Notes: a model not told the origin generated them from the letters alone. A stretch of DNA of 64,000 bases from Afipia sp. (GCA_017308595.1 JAFKER010000012.1:160001-224000), one strand, 5' to 3'; shown: positions 26,502 to 35,808, counted from the first letter of the stretch. Numbers and translations are program-made.

Positions 26502-27097
26502 AGCTTGAACCTGTGGCGGACGCGAACATAGACGACACGCCCGAGCGCGCCCGCGAGGATCGGCATCGGCAACGAGATCACGATGCGCCAGAGCGTGAAG
26601 TCAGCGCCCATGATCGGCATTTCCCATGCCACCGCGCGGCCGTACCCGATCAACGTCCAACTCACCACCATGGCGATAGTCGCGCCGAAATCCGCGCCGA
26701 CGGCAAGTAAGGCGCTGGCGACGGGATAGGCCGTAAACGGTCCGCCTGGCAGGATCGCGCCGAACGCCGTTCCAATCAGCAGACCTTTGAGGCCGGATTC
26801 CGGCCCGAGCGATTTCGACACCTTGTCGTGCGGCAGCACGGCTGCGATCAACCCGCCGAGCAGACAGCCCGCAAGGACGCGCGGCATGATTTCGCCGAAC
26901 AACAGGACGTCGTGAGACAGGATGGCCCAGACGCCGTCGATGCCATCGCGCCGCCACACCAGCGCGCAGCTCACGAAGACAAGCACGGCAATCACGAATG
27001 TCGACCAGCCGAACGGCTTGCCCTTCTTGCGGGGCGCGCTCGCCTCAGCGCCCGCTCCGCTTTCGGGGGATTCGTTTTTCAGGGAAGGTTCGGACAA
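26498..27097 (-). CDS. Permease half-protein, UPF0718/ArsP-like (first half)
   Basis: 199 aa, start TTG at 27097 (no strong ribosome site). A charged N-terminal tail of about 30 residues precedes five membrane segments. LGPESGLKGLLIGTAFGAILPGGPFTAYPV is the same repeat motif as in the next gene. It overlaps that gene by 4 bp, so the two products are made together and probably assemble as a heterodimer that replaces the single-chain permease. It lies 21 bp downstream of crcB. Confidence 0.75.
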   Translation of the reverse strand: MSEPSLKNESPESGAGAEASAPRKKGKPFGWSTFVIAVLVFVSCALVWRRDGIDGVWAILSHDVLLFGEIMPRVLAGCLLGGLIAAVLPHDKVSKSLGPESGLKGLLIGTAFGAILPGGPFTAYPVASALLAVGADFGATIAMVVSWTLIGYGRAVAWEMPIMGADFTLWRIVISLPMPILAGALGRVVYVRVRHRFKL

Positions 27098-27118
27098 AGA
27101 CGTATCTTGTTTTTGATT

Positions 27119-27493
27119 TTAAGCGAAGTGCCGCACCAGAGCCAGTCCGGCAAGTAGTCCTGCAATCGAGAGCACCACTGATCCCAGCACATAGAACAGC
27201 GCCAAGCCCATCTCGCCGCGCTGATACAGCGTCACTGCGTCCAGCGAAAACGCCGAGAATGTGGTGTAGCCGCCGAGAATGCCGGTCATCACAAACAGCC
27301 GCCATGGCTGCGAGGCCTCGCCTTTCAGTGCGAGATACCCTGCGATAATGCCCATCACCAGCGAGCCGGTGATGTTGATGACAAAGGTCCCGTAGGGAAA
27401 ATTGATGCCGCAGGCGCGAGCACAGCCGACATTGATCGCATGGCGAAGCGAGGCACCGAGACCACCGCCGATAAACACAAGAAAATAGTTCAT
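27119..27493 (-). CDS. crcB: Fluoride channel/exporter CrcB (FluC)
   Basis: 124 aa with four membrane segments. It shows the N-terminal GGGLGASLRHAI segment, NITGSLVMG and the GGYTTFSAFSLD motif that lines the fluoride pore. It works as an antiparallel dimer that lets F- leave the cell. The short 31-bp space between its start and the sodB terminator leaves no room for a fluoride riboswitch. It is probably the first gene of a unit with the two permease halves. Confidence 0.93.
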   Translation of the reverse strand: MNYFLVFIGGGLGASLRHAINVGCARACGINFPYGTFVINITGSLVMGIIAGYLALKGEASQPWRLFVMTGILGGYTTFSAFSLDAVTLYQRGEMGLALFYVLGSVVLSIAGLLAGLALVRHFA

Positions 27494-27524
27494 GGACGTT
27501 TCACGTTCGCCGGAACATTAAGCT

Positions 27525-27553
27525 CAAAAAAGGGGCCGCAAAATGCGGCCCCT
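27525..27553 (-). terminator. Terminator of the superoxide dismutase gene
   Basis: GGGGCCGCA and TGCGGCCCC form a perfect 9-bp stem with an AAA loop, followed in the minus direction by six T. A strong intrinsic terminator between sodB and crcB. Confidence 0.9.
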
Positions 27554-27570
27554 TTGACTGAATGCGCTGG

Positions 27571-28167
27571 TTACGCCTTCTCGAACAGGGATTCGACATA
27601 TTCCCAGTTCACGAGATGGTCGACGAAAGCCTTCAGATAATCCGGACGGCGATTGCGGTAGTCGATGTAATACGAATGCTCCCACACATCGACGCCGAGG
27701 ATCGGCGTCGCGCCGTGCACCAGCGGGCTTTCACCGTTCGCGGTCTTCGAGACTTCGAGCTTGCCATTCTTGACCGACAGCCAAGCCCAGCCCGAACCGA
27801 ACTGACCGGCGCCAGCGGCGGCGAAGTCGGCCTTGAACTTCTCAAGACCGCCGAGATCCTCGTCGATTTTCTTGGCGAGCTTACCGGGGAGCTTGTCGCC
27901 GCCGCCATTGGGCTTCATCCAGTTCCAGAAATGCAGATGGTTGTAGTGCTGACCTGCATTGTTGAAGAGCGGCGCGTTCTTGCCGAACGAGCCCTTCACG
28001 ATATCTTCAAGGGACTTGCCTTCGAATTCGGTGCCCTTCAGCAGGTTGTTGCCGTTGGTCACATAAGCCTGATGATGCTTGTCATGGTGAAATTCGAGCG
28101 TCTCCTTGGACATATGCGGCTGGAGCGCGTCATAAGCATAAGGCAGGGGTGGGAGCGTGAAGGTCAT
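27571..28167 (-). CDS. sodB: Superoxide dismutase, Fe/Mn family
   Basis: 198 aa from the ATG at 28167; the frame remains open to 28248 but the family begins at MTFTLPPLPYAYDAL. Metal ligands are the His of EFHHDKHHQAYV, the His of NHLHFWNWM, and Asp and His in DVWEHSYYIDY. AGAGQFGSGWAWL is the usual metal-preference region and suggests the iron type. It converts superoxide to O2 and H2O2 in the cytoplasm. Its own terminator follows, so it is monocistronic. Confidence 0.93.
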   Translation of the reverse strand: MTFTLPPLPYAYDALQPHMSKETLEFHHDKHHQAYVTNGNNLLKGTEFEGKSLEDIVKGSFGKNAPLFNNAGQHYNHLHFWNWMKPNGGGDKLPGKLAKKIDEDLGGLEKFKADFAAAGAGQFGSGWAWLSVKNGKLEVSKTANGESPLVHGATPILGVDVWEHSYYIDYRNRRPDYLKAFVDHLVNWEYVESLFEKA

Positions 28168-28316
28168 GGGTCTATTTCCGGAAATTGTGGGTGACGAGGT
28201 GTCAACGCGGCGCACTATAGAAGGTTTCCCGGCAAGGGAAACAGCCATGCGGCCTCAATAGACATATAGCCCCACCCCGCCTGTGGCAGGGCAGCAATTT
28301 TTCCTGAGGCTTGCCC

Positions 28317-29558
28317 CTAGGCAGCGTTGGGCAGAGCGCCTGCGAGATCGTCCTTGGCCTTCGGCGGACGCACATTCATCAGCATCTGGAAGGATCCCGC
28401 GATCAGCCCGATGATAACCGCGGCTTTCCAGGCCATGTCGTAGTTGCCGAGATGATCAAAGATCAGCCCGCTGCCCCATGCGCCGATGGAAGACCCCACC
28501 TGATGGCTGAAGAACGCAATGCCGGTCAGGGTGGCCATGTACCGCAGGCCGAACAGTTGCGCGACCAGACCGTTCACCAGCGGGATGACACCCAGCCAGA
28601 GCGATCCCATCACGGCTGCGAAGATCAGCGTCGAAGCCGGCGTGGCGGGCAGGATGAAATACACCGCGATCGCCAGCGAACGCACGATATAGACGCCGCC
28701 CAGCAGCAGTTGTTTGGGATAACGGCCGCCGAGCCAGCCGAACAGATACGACCCGAATACGTTGAACAATCCGACCAGCGCCAGCGCCGTTGCGCCGAGC
28801 GACGGATCGAGACCACAGATCGCAAGATAGTTCGGCAGATGTGTCGTGATGAAGACAAGCTGCAATCCACATACGAAGAACGCCAGCGACATGATCACAT
28901 AGCCGGAGTGGCCGAGCGCCGACTGAAGCACTGTCCCCAGGGACTGGTTCACGTCGTCCGCCTTGTCGATCTCGATCTTGTCAGCGCCGCCCGCGCCGAA
29001 GGCCGACGGCAGCATCACGCAGGCAAGGCCGATGAAACCCACCAGCGCGATCTGCCAGCCCGCGCTCGAAATCAGCTTCTGCGCCATCGGCGAGGCAATG
29101 ACGAGGCCGATCGAACCGGCCGCTGAAATCGCGCCCATGGTGACGCTGCGCCTGGCGGCAGACACCGCGCGCGCCGCGACCGTCATGCTCATGCTCGATG
29201 CGGTACAGGACAGCGCCACGCCGATGCAGATACCCATGCCCAGGGTCAGCGCCAATGCCGTGGTCGCGAAGATCATGGTGACAAGGCCAAGGACATAGAC
29301 CAGCACACCGACCAGCATCACATAGCGAGACCCGTAGCGATCCGCGAACACGCCGACGAACGGCTGGGTGATGCCCCAGACGATGTTCTGGATGGCGGTG
29401 GCGAGGGAGAAGTCGGCGCTGGTGATCTGGGTGTCGTGCAGGATCGAGGGCTGGAAAAGCCCGAAGCTCTGCCGCATACCCATCGACAGGCTCAACATCA
29501 CTGATGCGCCGATCAGGATCGACCATTTCTGATAGGAACTGAGCTGGGCGGCCTGCAT
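28317..29558 (-). CDS. MFS transporter
   Basis: 413 aa from the ATG at 29558, which has AGGAG upstream; ATGs at 29588-29591 are alternatives. Twelve membrane segments are predictable. It shows the MFS motif in GVFADRYGSRYVMLVG and the N-terminal GMRQSFGLFQPSI segment common in the oxalate/formate-antiporter-like and monocarboxylate-type branch. Substrate not assignable. It is divergent from a GNAT gene. Confidence 0.85.
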   Translation of the reverse strand: MQAAQLSSYQKWSILIGASVMLSLSMGMRQSFGLFQPSILHDTQITSADFSLATAIQNIVWGITQPFVGVFADRYGSRYVMLVGVLVYVLGLVTMIFATTALALTLGMGICIGVALSCTASSMSMTVAARAVSAARRSVTMGAISAAGSIGLVIASPMAQKLISSAGWQIALVGFIGLACVMLPSAFGAGGADKIEIDKADDVNQSLGTVLQSALGHSGYVIMSLAFFVCGLQLVFITTHLPNYLAICGLDPSLGATALALVGLFNVFGSYLFGWLGGRYPKQLLLGGVYIVRSLAIAVYFILPATPASTLIFAAVMGSLWLGVIPLVNGLVAQLFGLRYMATLTGIAFFSHQVGSSIGAWGSGLIFDHLGNYDMAWKAAVIIGLIAGSFQMLMNVRPPKAKDDLAGALPNAA

Positions 29559-29674
29559 TGCAGAAAATTCTCCTGAGATGACGTTCATCATCGCATCGGA
29601 ATCGGTATTTTACCATCTGCGTGGAGAACAGAGCTGATGTGCGCAGCGGATAGACAAAGACGGCAAGCAGGAAA

Positions 29675-30202
29675 ATGAGCATCGAGATCGATATTACGAC
29701 CGGAGATTCCGGTTGGCCGGCCGCCAAACCGCTGCTCGCATCCGTCTGGCCACCGGAAGCCGTCAAGGCCGCGCCTTGGGCTCATATCGTCTTTGCCCAC
29801 GCCGACCTGCGGGTGATGATCGAACTGGACGGCGAAGTCGTCTGCCATGCCGGAATCTATCGCCGCACGGGAACCTGGAATGGCCGCAAGGTCGTCATCG
29901 GCGGGATCGGCGGCGTCGCAACACGGGAAGATTGCCGCAAACGCGGCTACGCGGGGCTGGCCATCAGTGCCGCAATCCATACCCTGACCGAAGAACGCGC
30001 CACCGATTTCGGCATGCTGTTCTGCGAACCGCACAACACCGCATACTATGAAAAACTCGGCTGGCAGAGCTTCAACGGCGCCGTCTACGCCGAGCAGCCT
30101 TCGTCCGGACGGGCAAAGTTTGATGCGATGCTGCCTTACGTTTTCAAAATCAAGCGCCTGCTGCGCGAAGGCACCATCGACCTTTGTGGTCTGCCGTGGT
30201 GA
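29675..30202 (+). CDS. GNAT-family acetyltransferase (AAC(2')/NodA-like fold)
   Basis: 175 aa with AGGA before the ATG. The acyl-CoA site is in IGGIGGVATREDCRKRGYAGLAISAA, and CEPHNTAYYEKLGW is the usual C-terminal GNAT element. The HAGIYRRTGTWNGRKVVIGGIGG arrangement recalls aminoglycoside 2'-N-acetyltransferases and NodA, but the gene is not in a nodulation context. Acceptor unknown. It lies 38 bp before the alkylsulfatase gene and may share its transcript. Confidence 0.8.
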   Translation: MSIEIDITTGDSGWPAAKPLLASVWPPEAVKAAPWAHIVFAHADLRVMIELDGEVVCHAGIYRRTGTWNGRKVVIGGIGGVATREDCRKRGYAGLAISAAIHTLTEERATDFGMLFCEPHNTAYYEKLGWQSFNGAVYAEQPSSGRAKFDAMLPYVFKIKRLLREGTIDLCGLPW

Positions 30203-30240
30203 TTTCAATCAAATAAAAACTGACATCCGAGGAGAGCGCC

Positions 30241-32184
30241 ATGAGTGATGTACAGACCGATCCGCGCAAACTGCCGAAAGATGCTCATCCTGCGGTCGCG
30301 GCCTCCAATGCGGCTATGCGCGTAGCGCTCCCGTTTGAAGACCGTCAGGATTACGAGGACGCGAGCCGCGGCTTCATCGACACGCTTCCCGACGCAACCG
30401 TTACCAATGCTCAGGACCGCGTGATCTGGACGCTGAAGCCTTACGGCTTTCTCGCCTCGGCCGATGCACCGGCCACCGTCAATCCGAGCCTGTGGCGGCA
30501 AGCGCAACTCAACATGAACCATGGCCTGTTCGAGGTCTGCGACCGCGTCTATCAGGTGCGCGGCCTCGACATCGCCAACATGACGCTGATCGAAGGCGAT
30601 ACCGGCGTCATCGTTGTCGACACGCTGACATCCACCGAGGGCGCACGCGCCGGACTTGAACTCTACTTCAGGCATCGCGGGCGCAAGCCGGTCACCGCGG
30701 TGATCTACACCCACACGCACACCGATCACTGGGGCGGCGCGCGTGGCGTGCTCACCGACGAAGAGATCAATAACGATAGCGTGCCGATCATCGCGCCCAA
30801 CCTGTTCATGGAATTTGCCGTCTCCGAGAACGTGATCGCAGGCAATGCGATGCTGCGGCGGGCGCAATATCAATTCGGGCCGTTTATTCCCCGCGGTGCT
30901 CGCGGGCAGGTCGATTGCGGCCTCGGCAAGTCGATGGCCGCAGGCACCGTCGCGCTGGTGGCGCCGACCGATCTTGTCATGAACACCGGCGACAAGCGGA
31001 CCATCGACGGACTTGAGTTCGTGTTCCAGATGGCGCCGGAGAGCGAGGCGCCCGCCGAATTTCATTTCTATCTGCCGCAATTGAAATTGCTCAACATGGC
31101 GGAGAACGCTTCGCACAACTTTCATAACCTGCTCCCCTTCCGCGGCTCGGAAGTGCGCAATGCACTGGCGTGGTCCGGCTATCTAAATGAAGCGTTGCAG
31201 ATGTGGGGCGACGATGCCGAAATACTGGTCGGGCAGCATCATTGGCCGGTTTGGAGCAATGCGCGTGTGCAAACGCATCTAAAACAGCAGCGCGATCTCT
31301 ATAAATTCGCGCACGATCAGACGCTGCGCATGATCAATCACGGCATGACCGCATCCGAGATCGCCGAGGCGATCCGGCTCCCCAAGAGCCTCGAAAGCGC
31401 ATGGCATACGCGCGGCTACTACGGGCATATCCGGCATAACGTGAAGGCAATCTATCAGCGCACCCTCGGCTGGTACGATTCCAATCCCGCCAATCTCGAT
31501 CCGCTTCCGCCGGTCGCGCTCGGCAAGAAGCTCCTCGCCTATATGGGCGGCGCGGAGCGTGTGCTGGCGAAGGCGCAGGAGGATTTCGCCGCTGGCGAAT
31601 TCCGGATCGTCGCGGAGGTTCTCAATCATCTCGTGTTTGCCGAACCCGGCAACGAGGCCGCCCGGCTGCTGCTCGCCGACACCTATGAACAGCTCGGCTA
31701 TGCCAGCGAAAGCGCGACCTGGCGCAATGCCTATCTGTTCGGCGCGCAGGAATTGCGCCACGGCATGCCGAAGGTGCCGAGCCGCAGTCCGATTTCAAAC
31801 GACACGGTGCGCGCACTGCACACCGGCCAGTTGTTCGAATATCTGGGCGTCCGTCTCAACGGCCCGAAAGCCGAAGGCAAGACCATGGCGCTGAACTGGG
31901 AGTTCACCGAGACCGGAGACCGTTTCGTTCTCAATCTGGAGAATTGTGCCCTCACCCATACGAGTGGGCGTCATGTCGCCAGTCCCGACGCGGCGATCAC
32001 GCTCGACCGCAAGACCTTCAACGAACTGGTGCTGCAGACATCGACCATGGCCGATGCCGTGGCTGCCGGAAAAGCGCGCGTCAGCGGGAATGCCGAGCGC
32101 TTCGACGAACTGATGGCGATGATGGATAACTTCGAGCGCATGTTCGAGATCGTGGAGCCGCGTACGCGGCGCGAACAAGCCTGA
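30241..32184 (+). CDS. Alkylsulfatase (SdsA1-type metallo-beta-lactamase fold)
   Basis: 647 aa, full length. The metallo-beta-lactamase domain carries H158-x-H160-x-D162-H163 (THTHTDHWGG) and the second metal/water motif NMAENASHNFHN typical of SDS-hydrolysing sulfatases. A helical dimerisation domain and a C-terminal SCP2-like domain (about 525-640) follow. The enzyme hydrolyses primary or secondary alkyl sulfate esters to alcohol and sulfate. No clear signal peptide is present, so it may be cytoplasmic, unlike secreted SdsA1. A GAGGAGAG ribosome site precedes it. Confidence 0.92.
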   Translation: MSDVQTDPRKLPKDAHPAVAASNAAMRVALPFEDRQDYEDASRGFIDTLPDATVTNAQDRVIWTLKPYGFLASADAPATVNPSLWRQAQLNMNHGLFEVCDRVYQVRGLDIANMTLIEGDTGVIVVDTLTSTEGARAGLELYFRHRGRKPVTAVIYTHTHTDHWGGARGVLTDEEINNDSVPIIAPNLFMEFAVSENVIAGNAMLRRAQYQFGPFIPRGARGQVDCGLGKSMAAGTVALVAPTDLVMNTGDKRTIDGLEFVFQMAPESEAPAEFHFYLPQLKLLNMAENASHNFHNLLPFRGSEVRNALAWSGYLNEALQMWGDDAEILVGQHHWPVWSNARVQTHLKQQRDLYKFAHDQTLRMINHGMTASEIAEAIRLPKSLESAWHTRGYYGHIRHNVKAIYQRTLGWYDSNPANLDPLPPVALGKKLLAYMGGAERVLAKAQEDFAAGEFRIVAEVLNHLVFAEPGNEAARLLLADTYEQLGYASESATWRNAYLFGAQELRHGMPKVPSRSPISNDTVRALHTGQLFEYLGVRLNGPKAEGKTMALNWEFTETGDRFVLNLENCALTHTSGRHVASPDAAITLDRKTFNELVLQTSTMADAVAAGKARVSGNAERFDELMAMMDNFERMFEIVEPRTRREQA

Positions 32185-32283
32185 TTGCGAAGCCGCATCG
32201 CCTTCGTACTTCACTATCCATTGCTCGCTGCAATCGGCTGAGCTAGCTTCCTTGCACAAGAAAAAACAAGGGAGAGAACAACC

Positions 32284-32772
32284 ATGACAAAAATCAAAAC
32301 TACCCTGACGATTGCCGGATGCGCCGCTGCAGCCATGCTGTTGCTGCAGCCGGTTGCCAAGGCCGAGACTGACGCAGACGGCTTCATCCGCATCAAGCAG
32401 GGCGAAGAGCAATACAAGAATCCGTTCGGCGTTGGCGTTGAGGTCGCGACACTGTTCGGCGATCCCTCGAAGCCCGGCATCTATGTGCTGCGCATCAAGT
32501 GGCCGCCCGGCATCATGAGCCAGCCGCACAAGCATCCCGAAGACCGCCACGTCGTGGTGCTGTCAGGAACCTGGTACACCGGCACGGGCGAGACCTTCGA
32601 GCCCGCGAAAGCGATCCCGCTCAAGACCGGTGCCTACATGATGCATCCGAACGGCAAGGTGCATTGGGATGGCACGCGCGAGGAAGGCGCGATCATCCAG
32701 ATCACCGGATACGGACCGAGCGGCAACGTGTTCAGCAAGCCGGACGAGCCTCAGTTCGGGAAGACCAACTGA
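32284..32772 (+). CDS. Exported cupin-domain protein
   Basis: 162 aa with a signal peptide (IAGCAAAAMLLLQPVAKAE). A single cupin barrel includes MSQPHKHPEDRHVVVLSGTWYTGTGE and MHPNGKVHWDGT, giving three or four His/Glu positions for a metal. The GC in IAGCAAA is too early to be a convincing lipobox. Function unknown; periplasmic cupins of this kind are often annotated only by fold. An AGGGAGAG ribosome site is present and a terminator follows at 32793. Confidence 0.85.
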   Translation: MTKIKTTLTIAGCAAAAMLLLQPVAKAETDADGFIRIKQGEEQYKNPFGVGVEVATLFGDPSKPGIYVLRIKWPPGIMSQPHKHPEDRHVVVLSGTWYTGTGETFEPAKAIPLKTGAYMMHPNGKVHWDGTREEGAIIQITGYGPSGNVFSKPDEPQFGKTN

Positions 32773-32792
32773 GACATCGCACGAGCCAGTCC

Positions 32793-32821
32793 AAAAAGCC
32801 GTCCCAAGGGGCGGCTTTTTC
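32793..32821 (+). terminator. Terminator after the cupin gene
   Basis: AAAGCCGTCCC and GGGGCGGCTTTTT pair with a short AAG loop and a T-run, just 21 bp beyond the cupin stop. Confidence 0.85.
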
Positions 32822-32855
32822 CTTGGCGTATGCACCGGATCCGGCCGCCGGATCT

Positions 32856-32883
32856 CTGGTATAATGATTGTCTCGTATACCAG
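32856..32883 (+). promoter_or_regulatory. Operator-like palindrome overlapping a consensus -10
   Basis: CTGGTATA (32856-32863) and TATACCAG (32876-32883) are perfect 8-bp inverted arms separated by 12 bases. A perfect TATAAT (32860-32865) lies in the left arm. A repressor bound here would block this promoter. No clear -35 is seen. The next start codon is about 160 bp downstream. Confidence 0.5.
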
Positions 32884-33042
32884 TTTGCGTTAGATACCGG
32901 ATGCCCCCTGCAACGGGAGCAATTTCCCCTGTCATTTCAAGGGCCTTGCTGGTGCCATCGTCTGGCCCGGTGCGGGTTTTGAGTTGATGGACACATCCGG
33001 CCCGCAGCCGGAGCGTTAAAAACATAGTGTGGACGAGTGAGC

Positions 33043-34101
33043 ATGGCGCGCAACATTCTGATTCTTGGAGCCTCTTATGGCTCGCTGCTGGGAACGAAGC
33101 TTCTGATGGCCGGTCACAACGTGACTCTGGTCTGCCGCAGAAACACCGCGGACCTCATCAACCGCGACGGCACCGAAGTCCGCATCAAGCTGCGCGATGA
33201 GCCGACGCACCGTTCGATCTTCTCACGCACCCTGCCCGGCAAGCTGGACGCAACATCGCCCGACAAGGTTGACCTGTCCCGCTACGACATGGTCGCGCTG
33301 GCGATGCAGGAGCCGCAGTACACCAACCACACCATCCGCGTGCTGATGATCAAGATCGCGGCGGCAAATCTGCCCTGCCTGTCGATCATGAACATGCCGC
33401 CGCTGCCTTATCTCAAGCGCATTCCGGCGCTGGCGAACATAGACCTCGAAGAAGCCTATACCAACGCGCAGGTCTGGGAACGCTTCAAGCCGGGTCTGGT
33501 AACACTCTGCTCGCCAGACCCGCAGGCCTTCCGTCCACCGGAGGAAAGCGCCAACGTGCTTCATGTCGGCTTGCCGACCAACTTCAAGGCCGCGACCTTT
33601 GAAGATGAAGCGCACAACAAACTGCTGCGCGAACTCGAAGCCGATATCGACGCCGTGAAGCTCGACGGCCAGGACGTGCCGGTGAAGCTTAAGGTGTTCG
33701 ACTCGCTGTTCGTGCCGCTGGCGAAGTGGTCCATGCTGCTGACCGGAAACTATCGCTGCATCACGCCGACCGATCCGCGCCCGATCCGCGACGCTGTGCA
33801 TGGCGACCTGAACCTGTCGAAGTCGATCTACGATCACGTTGACGCCATCGCGCGCAAGCTCGGTGCGGAAGCGGAAGACCAGGTACCGTTCGAGAAGTAT
33901 GCCAAGGCCGCGGAAAGCCTGCTCAAGCCATCATCCGCGGCCCGTGCCGTGGCCAGCGGCGCGCCCTTCATCGAGCGCGTCGATCTGCTGGTGAAGCTGA
34001 TCTCGCACCAGATCAACATGCCGAACGCCGAGATCGACCGCACCGTGCAGGTGGTCGATCAGAAGCTGAGCGAGAAGATCGTTGTGGGTGGCGGTGGCTA
34101 G
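33043..34101 (+). CDS. Ketopantoate-reductase-like NAD(P)-binding protein
   Basis: 352 aa from the ATG at 33043 (MARNILILG); a GTG two codons upstream is possible, and GGACGAG serves either. The N-terminal Rossmann fold is shown by ILGASYGSLLGTKLLMAGHNVTLVCRR, the dinucleotide site of the ApbA/PanE family. The C-terminal half is helical, as in 6-phosphogluconate-dehydrogenase-like folds. True pantothenate synthesis is unlikely because the usual catalytic Lys/Glu context is not obvious, so the substrate is open. It has a long 5' leader and its own terminator. Confidence 0.7.
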   Translation: MARNILILGASYGSLLGTKLLMAGHNVTLVCRRNTADLINRDGTEVRIKLRDEPTHRSIFSRTLPGKLDATSPDKVDLSRYDMVALAMQEPQYTNHTIRVLMIKIAAANLPCLSIMNMPPLPYLKRIPALANIDLEEAYTNAQVWERFKPGLVTLCSPDPQAFRPPEESANVLHVGLPTNFKAATFEDEAHNKLLRELEADIDAVKLDGQDVPVKLKVFDSLFVPLAKWSMLLTGNYRCITPTDPRPIRDAVHGDLNLSKSIYDHVDAIARKLGAEAEDQVPFEKYAKAAESLLKPSSAARAVASGAPFIERVDLLVKLISHQINMPNAEIDRTVQVVDQKLSEKIVVGGGG

Positions 34102-34130
34102 CTGCCCGCCGTTTAAAACACCAATTCGAG

Positions 34131-34166
34131 AAAACCCTCCAGATTGCCTTCTGGAGGGTTTTTCTT
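34131..34166 (+). terminator. Terminator after the reductase-like gene
   Basis: AAAACCCTCCAG and CTGGAGGGTTTTT form a 12-bp stem with an ATTGCCTT loop and a T-rich tail. Confidence 0.93.
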
Positions 34167-34266
34167 TTGGCATCCTATAAATGGTGCAACCCTGCCCGCA
34201 CCTATCAAGCAGCGCATTCGTGCTTTATGAACTCTCCCGAGGAAACATCCACGGGAGAGACTTTGT

Positions 34267-35544
34267 ATGAAACACCACGCTTACGTGCCGCGCACGACCA
34301 GTTACGGGCTCAATCCGGGCGATGAACTCAACGATCTGCGCATGTCGGATCAGGTCCGCCCGCTGTTCGAACACGTCAGGAAGTTCATCCGCGAAACCGT
34401 CGATCCGATGCTGGTCGAATACACCAAGCATGGCGAAGGCAAGAAGGACCGCTGGAGCTTCACACAGGGCCAACTCGATGTTCTTGGAAAAGCCAAGGCG
34501 AAGGCCAAGGAAGAAGGTCTTTGGAACTTCTTTTTGCCAGACAGCGAAACCGGCGAAGGCCTGAAGAATCTCGACTACGCCTATATCGCGGTCGAGCTCG
34601 CAAAAAATCCGCTGGCTTCCGAAACCATGAATTGCTCCGCGCCGGACACCGGCAACATGGAAGTGCTGGAACGCGTCGGCACCAAGGAGCAGAAGGAAAA
34701 GTGGCTGAAGCCGCTGCTGAACGGCGAGATCCGCTCGGCCTACGCCATGACCGAACCTGCCGTGGCATCCTCGGATGCCAAGAACATCACGACCACCGCG
34801 AAACTCGAGGGCAATGAGTGGGTGATCAACGGCGAGAAATATTACATCTCCGGTCTTGGCGATCCGCGCTGCAAGATCATGATCGCGATGGTGAAGACCA
34901 ATCCCGACGCGCCACGCGGCAAGCAGCAATCGCAGATTCTGGTGCCCGTCGACACCCCCGGCGTTGAGGTCATCGGGCCGATGCATGTGTTCGGCGCCGA
35001 TCACGCGCCACGCGGACACATGCACATGCGCTTTAATAACGTCCGCGTGCCAAAGGAGAACATCCTGCTCGGCGAAGGCCGCGGCTTTGAAATTTCGCAG
35101 GTCCGTCTCGGCCCCGGCCGCATCCATCACTGCATGCGCACGATCGGCAAGGCAGAGAAAGCGCTCGACCTGATGGTGGCGCGCGGCCTGACCCGGGAAG
35201 CCTTCGGCAAACCGATCGCGCATCTCGGCGGCAACCTGCAGATTATCGCGCAGGCCCGTTGCGAAATCGAAGCGATGCGCCTGATGGTGCTCAAAGCTGC
35301 CAAGGCGATGGACGTGCTAGGCAACAAGGAAGCCCGCGTCTGGGTCAGCATGGTCAAGGCAATGGTGCCGGAACGCACCTGCAAGATCATCGATCAGGCG
35401 ATCCAGATCCACGGCGCCACCGGCATCTCGGAGTGGACGCCGCTCGCCGATATGTATGCCGACGTGCGCCACCTGCGCTTTGCCGACGGCCCGGATGAAG
35501 TGCACTGGATGGTGGTCGGCCGCCATGAACTGAGCATGGCGTAA
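34267..35544 (+). CDS. Acyl-CoA dehydrogenase
   Basis: 425 aa with GGGAGAG upstream. The family signatures YAMTEPAVASSDAKNI (FAD/substrate binding) and QIHGATGISEWTPLADMYADVRHLRFADGPDEVHW (C-terminal FAD and adenine binding) are clear. The length and the LGPGRIHHCMRTIGKAEKAL segment fit the ACAD10/11-like branch rather than classical short-chain enzymes. It oxidises an acyl-CoA at C2-C3 with FAD and passes electrons to ETF. The acyl chain is not assignable. It is monocistronic between terminators. Confidence 0.92.
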   Translation: MKHHAYVPRTTSYGLNPGDELNDLRMSDQVRPLFEHVRKFIRETVDPMLVEYTKHGEGKKDRWSFTQGQLDVLGKAKAKAKEEGLWNFFLPDSETGEGLKNLDYAYIAVELAKNPLASETMNCSAPDTGNMEVLERVGTKEQKEKWLKPLLNGEIRSAYAMTEPAVASSDAKNITTTAKLEGNEWVINGEKYYISGLGDPRCKIMIAMVKTNPDAPRGKQQSQILVPVDTPGVEVIGPMHVFGADHAPRGHMHMRFNNVRVPKENILLGEGRGFEISQVRLGPGRIHHCMRTIGKAEKALDLMVARGLTREAFGKPIAHLGGNLQIIAQARCEIEAMRLMVLKAAKAMDVLGNKEARVWVSMVKAMVPERTCKIIDQAIQIHGATGISEWTPLADMYADVRHLRFADGPDEVHWMVVGRHELSMA

Positions 35545-35580
35545 GCGCGCAAGTCGATCTCCAAATCGAACGAAAAACAA

Positions 35581-35607
35581 AAAGCCGCCCGAAAGGGCGG
35601 CTTTAAT
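35581..35607 (+). terminator. Terminator after the acyl-CoA dehydrogenase gene
   Basis: AAAGCCGCCC-GAAA-GGGCGGCTTT is a perfect 10-bp stem with a GAAA loop. The T-run is short. The 200 bp that follow, up to the convergent Wzc-like gene, show nothing recognisable. Confidence 0.8.
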
Positions 35608-35808
35608 CGCAATTGTAACCGTTGGCAGGCTCAAGCAGAAATCCTATCAACGGTACATTTTCAATTGGATTCCGATTGCGAAGCATGTGCGTGAACGGCC
35701 TCTGCCTCGCATATGCCAGACAAGCAGCGGCGATCATCATTCCCCCTTCATGCCGTAAGCGCGAGAGCATGCGTGTCAGCCGGCTGGAAATGGGACAGTG
35801 AGCGGTGC

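Noticed and set aside
27119-27530. Fluoride riboswitch ahead of crcB
   Set aside because: Only about 31 bp lie between the sodB terminator and the crcB start; no pseudoknot-like sequence fits.
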